NCBI RefSeq assembly: GCF_036711975.1
Contig: NC_091976.1
Span: 23,622,001-23,686,000, forward strand
DNA length: 64,000 nucleotides
Source: Onthophagus taurus
Lineage: Eukaryota; Arthropoda; Insecta; Coleoptera; Scarabaeidae
Direction: 5' to 3'
The translations under genes and the position numbers were made by a program. The notes beneath the pieces were generated by a model. The model saw nothing but the letters and a program-made list of their open reading frames with translations. It was not told where the DNA came from and ran no database searches. Positions 44,528 to 56,500 of this stretch are shown piece by piece. Every line of letters begins with the position of its first letter. Position 1 is the stretch's first letter.

Positions 44528-47500
44528 TTACACTTCGACACCCAAAGCGCGATCAACAACGTATTCATATCTTGTCGAAGACGATATTTCCACACTTTTT
44601 TCTTCCGATTTACCTTCAGACTTCGAATACTGATTGTTAATTTCTTCAGGCGGTTTCGAATTATCTTCGGATTGTTCAGGTGGCAAAATTGGTACAGTTG
44701 TATTTATTCTTGTAAAAAATGCCATTTTCTCTCTATAAAAAGTAATAAATAATCATTAATTTTTAAAATTAGTTAGGTTATGTTATGTGTCAAATGTCAA
44801 AATAATTTTTTTAACATTTTAAATTATATTTTTCTACATTTTCTTATCGTTTAGCAACAATTTAAAAATATTTTAATCCAATCTCCATTAATATCAAACA
44901 AATTTAAAAAAAAAATTGTTGATTAATATAAAAGTGACATCCATAAAAAAAAAAAAATGATACCAATTATTAAATTAAATCCCCTAGTTTTATTTTAAAT
45001 AAATTTTACTTCAAGCAATTAAATAAAAGCAATTCAATTATTAATTAATTAATTATGTTTTAAAAGTAATAATAATTTAAAAATATAACTAATTTTAAAT
45101 CAATTAATATACGCCATCTATCGTTATAAATCGTAACTATTAGAACTGTCAAATAATTTGAATTAAAAGAAGATTTTACTTACTTGAAAGAGATAAGATC
45201 AGGTTTTCCATTTCCAGCTTTACTTTTTCTTAATTTATAAATTTCCTTTGAAACCCTCCTTAACATTTTATCAACTTTCTTTTCTTCAGCGGTCCTCATT
45301 AACTTTTCATTTTCAGCTTGGGCGACCAAATTTTGAAATTGTCTATCTTCAAGAACCCAAGCGGCGATTTCGGTGTCGCCTTGTTCTTTTGCTGCTTCAA
45401 GTCGATTTTTTAACTCCCTCAATCGTACCAATTCCGCGTTCAAAATGTGCAATCGGGTCTGTTGCGCTTGCAGATCCAATTCTAAATCTAACGAAGTTCT
45501 CGATGTTGGTGGCATGTGACTTCTTCCACTTTCTGAAGATTTCGTTTGGGTGGAAAGTGTTGCTAAAGAACCCGATTGTTTCCTAAATCTTAATGATCGT
45601 CTTTCCACGGCGTTTCTTTGGAAAGGATTTGTTCCTTTTCTATACAAAGGCATTGCGCTGTCGCTGTCGCTTCGATTTAATTTACATATGTAGGGATTTT
45701 TTGAAACAGCTGGCGAAAACGTTTGTGATCTTTTGATATGTCTTTCATCTATCCCGGATGCGTTAATTTTCATCTGTTTTGCGTGTTCGGGATAAAAAGC
45801 GCACTCGGTGTTAGTTTGTTTATCTAAATATTTTTCTTTTTCTTCGTCACAATCTTCAACAACAACTTCTAAAGGATCATTTGGGCGAAATTCAACCGTT
45901 ATTCCTTCTTCCTCCTCTTCATTTTCATCTTCTTCTTCCTCCTCATCAGAATCATCATCTTCGTAATCGAAAAGGTTTGGATTTAAATCTGGGAGGAGAA
46001 GATCTTTTTGGAAACCTGCACAATCTTGATTTCTCGTTAACGTTGACGTTTGAGATGAAATTATAGTTGAGTCATCTGAACTTTCTTCTTTGGTGCCGAA
46101 TTGTTGATGATGCGTTGAATGGTATTTATAAGTTAAGTCAGGTTCTGGTCGCGAAAGATCTTCCGATTCAGGTTTTATATCTTCGTTTGGCGTTTCCATG
46201 AAATGGAGACCGAGAATGTTGTACCACTTCGATGATGGACTTTGCGGGTTGAAATCTGCTAAACTAACTTGGGCACAACCAATACATTTTTCTTGTTGAC
46301 CACCGATTCGGCCCCAAACGTTCATTTGCAAAGTTTTCGTGTAAATTTTATTCGCTGCTATTGTAAAATTAAAAACATCCCCGAAAATGGGTTTTCTTAA
46401 ATCTCGCACTGATCTCGTACAACAAACCGATGTCGAACAAGGTGCTGAAGGCAACAAAGCTATTTTAATATACACTTCTGAATCGTCAGCGATCAGTAAC
46501 GCTGCTAGATTTCTTCCTCTTTCTATACAAATACTCAATGTTGATTCAGCGGTTGTATACTTAACTTTAATTTGAACTTGTGCTGTATCGGAATCATCTC
46601 CGCCGAATAATCCGGATAATCTTTTACGATTCGAAGCTTCAAAAACACCTGAATCACCAGCAACCGATTCATCGCTAACAGCGGCGGAAACTGATCGGGT
46701 GTTTGTTCCGGATGACGATGTTCTTGAAAGAGTTGCTCCTTGAAGTCCTTCATCTTGATCGAGAGTTGGCGGGGGTGTTTCAGAAATTGGGGAAAGTTGA
46801 GGATCACCAGAACTTTCGTACGATAATCTAGACGGCCTTCCTAAGCCACTACCTTGAGACATATTACTGATATTACCACCTTCTAAAAGGTCTGTAAATG
46901 GGGTTAATGACGAAATAATTGGAAGTCGCGATGGGAATAAATTTTGATGGAATTCCGATTCTTTACGATCTCTTTCGATTTGTTCGTAGGATGGTGGCGG
47001 TATCATACACGGTAAATTTTCGTACATGGGTGAGACGGGTGGTGAAACTGATGATAAAGAACTTCTCGGCGATAAAGATGGTTGTGATCGACCTGGAGAT
47101 GGTGTGTTAACTTGCGACGAGTCGTTTCCTTTTAATAAACGTTCGACTCTTCGATGTAAATCGGCCATATCAACCGGTTTATCCATGTTAACCGCCATAC
47201 ATTGAGGACCACCGTAAATATCCGTAAAACTCAAACCGGAACTTAACGATCCTTTGCTACTGGTTGTAGACAACGATCCAAGACTAGAACTACTACTAAC
47301 CGATAACGTACTCGCCGATAACGTTTTTAATTGTGACTCTAATTGCGTCATAGCTCTTAAAGCATCTCTTAATTGTTGTAATAATAATTGTTTTTCTTCG
47401 TGTAATCTTAATCTATCAGCGATTGCCCTGTTACTAATTTCAATCGCTTTGTTAAGATCTTCTTCTAATCTTTTACACTCTAATTGGATATCACACATTT

Positions 47501-50500
47501 CTTCTTTCGATCTAGTTCTTGGTGTTATGCTTCTTAATTCTCTTAGTAGTTGTTCTTTTTCTTGAAATAATAATAAACGATCTTTATCGGATTCTTCTTG
47601 TCCCGGTTGTACTTTCTCCTCCAAATCGGCTAATTTTTGTTGAATCATTTGCACCTTTTTCCTCGCCTCATCATATTCCAATCGCATCTTTGCCATTTCC
47701 GCTAATCTTGTTCCTATCGGTAATAATTCACAGGATAAATCCGTTTGTGAGGCGGTACTTAATTTTTCTTGGGGTAAACTTAGCGTTGAAGCGTCGGGCG
47801 AACTTTCGCAAAGTTGCAACCTTGTCATTTCATCTTTTAATTTCGCCAAACTTTGCATTAAATCAGCTTTTTCTTTCTCCCCGGACGATAAAGATTTTTG
47901 GATGTTTCTTAATTCGTTCATTATCGCTTGAGCTTCCGTTATGCTATAAAACATTCCTTGGTTTCGACTCAATTTTTGACCGACACTCGTTAACGTATCA
48001 ACCCCTCTTTGTGTGTACGTCACTTCGTTTTTGATTTGTTCCAATTCCGATTTTAATCGAGAAACTCTATTTCTGGCCATTGCCACGTCCGATTTTAGAA
48101 GATCCGGATCGTATTTTGTGCTAACGCTACTCGTTGATGAACACACTAAAGATGTTTCAAAAGAGATTTTATTAATTTAATAATTTTTTGATTACTTTAA
48201 ATAACTTACGGCTTGTTCTAGATGTGGTGAGTGTTGCTAAGGCATTGTTAAGATGATTGTATTCGTCTTCGGCGATGGTGAGCCGTTGGGATTTTACGTT
48301 GTAAATGTCTTTTTTGGCCTAAAACAAAAACAAGAATTTAGTAACGTTATTTACCTGGAAAATTAAGGGTCAAAAAAAATTTAAATTATAACTGGATTTA
48401 TCGACGACCTCGTAAAGGGGGGGCATTTTAAGCAGGACCTCGCGATGGAATCACGTGTTAAAACTTTTTTGTCACAACTTACAAATCCGTAAGGATATCG
48501 AGGTGCATAAACAGCGTTTCCTCTCCTATAAGCACCGGGTTCGAGGGGAATCCCCACGTCGGCAACGACGTAAGAAGCGGGAAGAGTGCTGTAAGCCGGT
48601 CGCGGATGAACATTTTTCGTTAATTTTTCAACGTCGAAGACACCGGGAAGCGTGTGGACCCGGAGGGCGTAGGCGTCGCTGTCGAGAGGAAGACGAACGT
48701 AGCACAAGGGCCACATCCTGTCCCTCTGGAGGGCCGTGTCGTACTGAAGAAGAGCCGAACGCGCGGGCCTCGTGGGGCCCCTCTCGAGTAGCGGCCTTGG
48801 AATGTCCTTCGCACCCCGAGGGGCATACGGGGACGAGAGGTTGGGCCCTCGGCCCGGGCCACTTCTCTAATTTCCGTGTGCATTCTTCTTCTTCTGCTTC
48901 TTCAACACCGAAAGCAGCTCAAGATATATTTATATTTTTTTATCACGCTCATCGAGATAAAATAAAATTTTTTAAAGAAAGTTGTAACTAAAATTGTGTA
49001 TGTGCCAATTTTCACGTCATCATCAACGCAAATTTAGTCAGAGATGAGATTTATACAAAGTCGATAACGAAATTTTGTACTTTGAACTGTTTTTGTTAAT
49101 TATAATTGAGTTAAAAATAGAAATTTGATTTTTTTTTGTATTTATAACAGAAAAAATTATTAATTAGAAATCAAAAATTTTGAACACTTCGTTATTGATA
49201 TTAATAAATCAATAATTATTAATCGGTTCAAATTCTATTAATTTAGTGTTTTTATTTACAAAGTATATTGATTCAAAACAAATTTTTTTAGTTAGTTTAT
49301 ACCAGATTTAAAGTACTCTGTTATTATAAAAGATTATATCTAACAGATTAGCTATTGAGGATCAACTCATAATCATCTAATTAGATGATGAAATGAAATA
49401 AAATTAAATGAAATGAAAAGAAAGAGTTAATATCCTCAACCACGTTGTTTTCGGGGCAGCTGCGCATTCCAGAACGCGGACACAGGCGGAGGAACCGCGA
49501 CGACGACGACGAAGAAATGGGTAAGGAGTTGTAGGGGAAGCGGGGGTGTATGAGAAGCTTGGTCCGAAGCAAAACAAAAGCGCGGGCCCCAAAACATATA
49601 ATAACATTCGGCGAACGAAGAACGGACGGATGGACGAACAACCGAGGGGGCCGAGCTGAAGAGACAACGGGACGCTGGAAGAATGCGAGCGAGCGAGCGC
49701 CCCGGGAGGGGGCCGCTAATATGCTCTCGCGCGCGGAGTTATGGAATGCGGACCCGTCGTTGTGGGAGAAGAAGAGGCGGTAGCGGCACGCGCGCATTCT
49801 ACCAAAAAGAATGTGTCATTTCTTGGGAAGATATAAAACGAAAATGTAATTTGTACGGATAAAAGAAAGTTATTTAATTTGAATTTGGTTGTTTGTGCAT
49901 CTTCACGCAGTCAAATCGTTTATGCCATTGTTATTCATCGGACTTAATTCGTTGTCAACGGCTGGGGGGCCGCGCCCTACCGTACTAAATTCTCCCCATC
50001 GCATTCCACACATTCATACCAAGTTCTTTAAAAACCATCCCCTTTAAATCGTCTCAACACCAAAAAATAACACTCAAAACGTATTAAAAATAATTTTTCA
50101 ACTTTGTTATATGTACTCTTCGCGTGCGTCCTAATATGTTGTTCCTCGGCTGTCTCTTTCCGTAACAACCTGTTGAGGCGAGCGGGACCCCCAGGCTTGG
50201 GTAGAAAGAAGGAAGAAGAAGGGGGGAAGAAGGTAAAAGATGATGATGAGGGAAGGAAGGGGGGACCATCGTCGTAAGCGGTGGAATGCGCGTTCGGCGC
50301 GCATCGGCGTCGATCGGTGGAATGCAATGCAACGGCGGGCCGCCGCTGGATCGTGCGGCGTAACACAGGTAGCTACTGCAACACAAGGATCCGTCCGATT
50401 TTCGCCCTCTCCCCCCCGCGCGAGCAGACCCCTCCGGTTCAGAGTCGGGCATCTGCGCGCGCGATCCAAGGGGGATTCGAAGAGTAACGACAGAAGGACC

Positions 50501-53500
50501 TCAGATGACAATCCCCATTAATTGTGTGCGCCCAAAGGAAATCTCGCAAAACTCAAAAGCGATTCTTAAAAATCAAAAACGGGCGACGAATGCGAATCCT
50601 TGCCTCGCATCGTTTTAGAGGGGCGGGGGCGGCGCGGTGGTACGATCGTTCGAAATTGGCGTCGCGAAGAAAAAGGCGACGCGGGCAACCTCGACATTCC
50701 GATGTTGGCACGAGCCGGCCCGCTCCCTCGCCCCTCCCACCCCCTCGGGGGCCCCGACCCGCTGCTGCTCACCGCCGCGTTTTGTTGTTTGTTTGCCCGA
50801 ACTCTTCCCCTTCTCTCCCTCTCATCATCGTCCTCTCGTAGTTCTCATCTTCGCTTCTACTCTTCGCGCGAAACACCAAACAGCTACCGCTTCTTTAGAT
50901 TACGAATAATCGTTTATGTATTACAAAAATTTAGACGTCTAAATGACTATTAAGTATTTTATACATAATCATATAAACGTGGTAGATTCTTGATAATTTT
51001 TTCTGTTAATCTAAAATTCAGCGAAGTACTTCAATTCAGAATCAGATTCAATGTTCTTCTCCTTTAATGTTTTAAGCTAAAAAATTATTGAAAAAGTTAT
51101 CAAAGTAAAAATAGTGCTTCGAAGGATTTTCAAGACTATGTTCTTCATTGTAACAGTTGTATCATGTCATACCAATGGGCTACAGAAGACATTATAAGCA
51201 CTGATATTGTGCTATCAATGCCGACAGATTTGACAGAATCACTACCAGTGATTAATGTTTGATATCAGATTGGATCGAAAATGAAAATTTTCTGGTTCAG
51301 GCAGATATTTGCATGTTCACAGATGGATCAAAAACGCCGGAAAGGGTCGGGGCAGAACTATACTGCCAGACACTTCGGATTAAGCAAGCTATAGCCTGGG
51401 TACGTACTGTACTGTATTTCAGGCGGAAGTATTTAGGCTATTGATATAGTGCTAAAATCCTTCTTGAGCGAGCGGTGAAGAACATGACAGTGCCATTTTT
51501 CTCAGATAATCAAGCCGCTCTCCAGGCGCTGCAAGCCGTGAAAACGGTGTCGGCTCTATTGGTAATGTAATGTAATACTGGAGCTAACGTTAGTACTAGA
51601 ACTAACACTAAATCTAGAACTAGAAACATTTGGGTTTAACCGCACGTCTCTTAAGACGGCTAAACCCGAATGATTCTAGTTCTAGGTTTAGTGTTAATTC
51701 TAATTTTAGTACAATAAAAATATACAATCTTACGTTGAGTACTAACTAAAACTAGAACTAACACTAGACCTAGAACTAGAATGTTTCTATTTCTAGGTCT
51801 AGTGTTAGTTCTAGTTTTATTTCAATAAAAATGATTTTGATGTTTTTTGAAAAAGTTTCGATGTACTGCTAAAAAAACTTTCAGGTGTCAAAGTCAACTT
51901 TAATTTTATTATTATATTCGTACTCCTTATAAAATAACCGTTAGAATGAGTCCAAACTTGATGCATTTATCTCAAAAAACAAAAAAAAAGTTTGAATAAA
52001 AAATATTATACCTGAAGTATAATACAGGGTGCCCATTATGTATGGAATATACTATACCGGATGTGCCTCAGAAGTGGCTCACCCCAATGAGGTACTTGAC
52101 GATCTCAGATATCTAGATTAATGGTAATGATTAATTTTTAGTAATAAACAATTTTTCCATTTTTCTCAAAAATTTTCTGATGTAAGGATACAAAAATTTT
52201 ACGCCATCGTAAAGAAAAAAGTAATCTTTATCATTCTGAATTAAAAACAATTGAAGGCAGTCTTATTATGGCAAATAAAATATTAAACAACTTTTGTATA
52301 AAATGTTTTTTATAAAGTTGATACCTACCAAGATATATACTATATTCCATACATAATGGGCACCCTGTATATTATGAAATACATAAATATTAATACCAAC
52401 CTTAATTTTTAAGATTTTTTCTTATATTTTCGATAAATTTTAAATGTATGTATCATGTTTGGATTCATTTTAAAGGATTTTTAATAAAGATTGCAAATAT
52501 GTCAAATTTGACATTGACTTTTCTAACCGGAAGTTGACCAAATATGCAAACTCACACTAGCATTAGCGTTGTCTTAGAATAACATAGTGAAAAACATAGT
52601 CTTAAAACACCAAAGCAACAATTTCCAACACACACAAATACATATGCTTTGGTGCTTTGGATGAATGATAACCAGAAGCAATAAAAATCTTATAAGTTTT
52701 TTCTGCACGTCAAAGATACTCAAATTTGTTTCTCAGTTCTTCATATTTGTTCTTGTTTTTGTTCAGCTATAATTACATTTTCATTATCGGGTTCTGTATC
52801 TTCCAATATCTTCGCATTTGAAATCATATTTACCATATCCGGAGGAAGTTCAACAATATCATGAAAATTAGGGTAACTCAAAATCATCTTTTAATTCTTG
52901 TTGAGTGCATTTTTTTGTAAATTCTTAAAATACCACTGGAAATATGTAAAGCGCCTTTCACACGATCAATATATATTGTCAATAACTAAGTATTGACAAT
53001 ATTATTGAACGTGTGAGGAAAAAGATTGACATATTGTCAATATTAAAAATATTGATGGGGTGGTTTGACGAAAACGAAAATATTCGATATATTGGCAATA
53101 AATATTGACAGTCTGAGAGAGATATTGACAATCCTACATTAGTAGGATAAAATAACCATTAGAATAAGTCCAAACTTGACGCATTTATGTCAAAAAGTTA
53201 GAAAAAAAATATTAAACCTGAAGTTCGTAACAATGAAGTTAGCAAAATATAATAAATATATTATGAGATACATAAATATTAATACCAACCTTAATTTTTA
53301 AGATTTTTTCTTATATTTTCGTTTTTGTGACAAATTTTAAATATATGTATCATATTTGGATTTATTTTAAAGGATTTTTAATGAAGATGTCAAATTTGAA
53401 ATTGACTTTTCTAACCGGAAGTTGACCAATATGCAAACTTACACTAGCATTAGCATTGTCTTACAATTTCCAACAAACACAAATACATTTGCTTTGGTAT

Positions 53501-56500
53501 TTTGGATGTATAATAACCAGAAGCAATAAAAATCTTATTGTTGCTCAATTCTTCATATTTGTTTTAGTTTTTGTTCAGCTATAATTACATTTTCATTATC
53601 GGATTCTGTATCTTCTAATATCTTCGTATTCGTAATCACATCTACCATATCCGGAGGAAGTTCAACAATATCATGAAAATTAGGGTAACTCAAAGTCTTC
53701 TTTTAGTTCTTGTTAAGTGCATTTTTTTGTGAATTCTTAAAATACTACTGGAAATAATTAAGAAATAATGATTTTAATGAATATAACGTTCTCACGGTGT
53801 AATAAGATTATAAATTTGAAAATAAAATGTCTTCATTAGATTTCTTATATGCACTTTCGTAATTGCAAATTAGTTTTTGCTGTGTAATGTGAGAACATTG
53901 TAACTAACAACGAATATGTCTTGTAAAGAGATAGGGGGAAAATGTAAAGTGTGTGATTTTTAATTTTTTTCTATAGTATGTATGCTGTTATAGCGCGGCA
54001 TCGTCCGCGTTCCGTCCCGTACGATCTGATGCATACCCGAGGGGCAGCCATGCGTGATTTGTGAGGCATACGTTGGAATGCGAACATTGTCTGGCCGGGA
54101 GGGAGTGGCCGCGGCCGAATAAGGCCCGAAGGACTCGGCAATTTACCGAAACTCCTATCCTGAACAGAACCGACTCTCAAACTCCACTACTCACTCACCT
54201 CCAGTACGTACTGGGCGATCTCCAGGTAATCCCGTAACATCGCTTCCTGAATCGCGCGCCATTCCTCCCTTGGATCTTCCAATTGCGTGGTCTCTAAAAA
54301 AATAGAAAAAAAAAACATTTTAATTTTCAACAATCTTTGTAAAGCAATAAAGTTGTTATGGTATGTCAAGTTGGTTGCCTAAAGAGTTGGGGAGAATTTG
54401 AAAAGGAGAAGCAGCTACAACGTACGGCAAAAGGTGCATAACATTAGAGGAATGCGCCCGAGGCCTTGGCGTTTCTATCTGCGCGAACATAACTTATTAA
54501 GAGATGCCTTACGAGTCAATGTCAACCGGGATGAGTGTTTACACGGTGCCTTATTAACTGTAGAGGGCGTGCGCGGCGCTGCGCAGGAATGCGACCTCGC
54601 GGCTACAAAACCGCAACCGAGTCGTCCGTTTTTATTGCCCCCGGAGTGTACGCCACGTTTTCGATCGATCATTTACCGTGATACTATAAAAGTTCAACCT
54701 AAAAAAATAAAAGCTTCCTTTTATTCCCTATTAAAAAAAAAAGAGACAAAAAGAAATCGAAAGTTAATCCCAATTTTGATTTTAACATCACTTTATTATT
54801 ATTATTTTATTTGATAGTATTAAAGATAGAGATAGTATTCGATTAAAGTTGTGAATGAAACTCGACCCCAACCTAAGAAGAGATTGCGTCGTTGCCGTCG
54901 TTAAGCTAGAAGCCGTCGACTCGAAATCCGTTACTATATCCGCAAAACATTTATTATCCCGTAGAACCGAGGCGCGTTGCGCTTAGAAAAACGGTAAGAA
55001 CGATTGCGGATCCCGCGTTCTCACCAACTCGGCAAGAAGAACTAAATCGCGACCGAGCAAAAAAGACTAATTACGCTAGGCGAATGAGTCCCGAGTATCG
55101 AAGCAGACGATGATTAGTACCGAAACCGTGACAAATAACAAATTACTTCTTTTCATATATTATTAAGGCATTTTCTCAATATAAATATATTTTTAAATCA
55201 TTATCATCATCCTTTGTAGCGTATATAGCCACGCGTTGGAATTTTATCATAAAAGTGTTATCTCTCGCCATGGCAAACATTCATCGATACATACTTTGTA
55301 GTATCGATATCGCGCGTTTCTTAATGACATTCCGCTGCGGTGACATCACCAGGTGCACCTTCGGACAACGACGACGACGACGACGACGCACGCACCACGC
55401 TTTATTAAAACCATAGTAGAAAGTGTTTTTAAACAACAATATGCCGGCCGCGTACGCGGAATGACTCTCACCTATACCATATGGCGTTGCAAAATCGTTG
55501 TTACATTTTCGCGACAGCGACATGTAAATCTCTACACAAATATTTTTAGTATGTTAGAACGTGTTCTGAATACAACAATGAACGCAAATTTTATTGTTAA
55601 TATAGTATGGTTGTTGTAATGCTTTGAATAATTGGGTATTGTGTGGGATTCTACAAAAACTATTTTCTTAGTATTTAATTATGATGACCAGAAATTAAGC
55701 AACAACAAAAAAAAAACACGAGAATATAGATTTTGCTTTTTTAAAAAACTGTTCTGTTTATATATATGCAGAAAGAAGAATAAGGAGCTGCATGTAAAGA
55801 ATCTGAATCGAATTATGAACCATGGTTGGGGATTTCTGATGGTGTACAGCCCTTTTCTGCTGCTATACCAGAATTTGGCAGCAACTGACGTTTCTACTAA
55901 GATAAGGAGTCAAACACATAGCTTACAAATTATGTTTCTGGATTTGATGTAATTCCAATTTTTGCTTCCAACACATTCACCAAGCACAATTTGGACAGTT
56001 TTGTGGCTATTAACACAGTGCTCGGTTGCTATATACTAATTACGCCTTCCTCAAGAGTGGTTACGCTAATATGGCATGAACGGATATCATGAGTTATATA
56101 TAAAGAACAGTAAAAAAACGACTTCCAAATGCTCCCAGTAACGTTTAATACGTCCTAACATCTATCTCTCAATACTTTACGTTGATACCGGTTTTTAGAT
56201 GCATCCGAAACCAGCACATCCAATGAGGCTGACATCAGCTCCTGAAGGTTCAAAAAGTGCCCCAAATACCTGTTATATTATAATATTCTCTAAATAGATT
56301 ATAAATTTAAAGATTCCAATATGTTCCGAATGTCTGTCAATGCATCTCAATGGTTTACAATTATTAGGGTTGTCTCAATTGATATCTTATACATTTATTA
56401 GCTTCCAAATACTTCCGTGGCGTTTAGGACATTTCAAAGTCTTCTACTATTAAATCTAAACACCTTTCGTCATTATTAATGTCAGTTGCTCCCAAAACCT

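Noticed and set aside
44528..44725. Separate 65 aa gene starting [10 protein letters not shown]
   Set aside because: It is the last exon of kibra: the reading joins in phase to the big exon and matches the EKMAFFTR ending of KIBRA proteins.
48381..48716. 111 aa minus-strand ORF in a kibra intron
   Set aside because: It lies in a GC-rich island where both strands have long ORFs; no family, no convincing splice partners. An alternative kibra 5' exon cannot be excluded.
50028..50953. Several overlapping 70-126 aa ORFs
   Set aside because: They overlap in many frames on both strands in a GC-rich island that lacks stops for compositional reasons; no recognisable protein.
54398..54814. 138 aa plus-strand ORF
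   Set aside because: GC-island artefact ending in low-complexity Lys/Ile/Tyr; no family seen.
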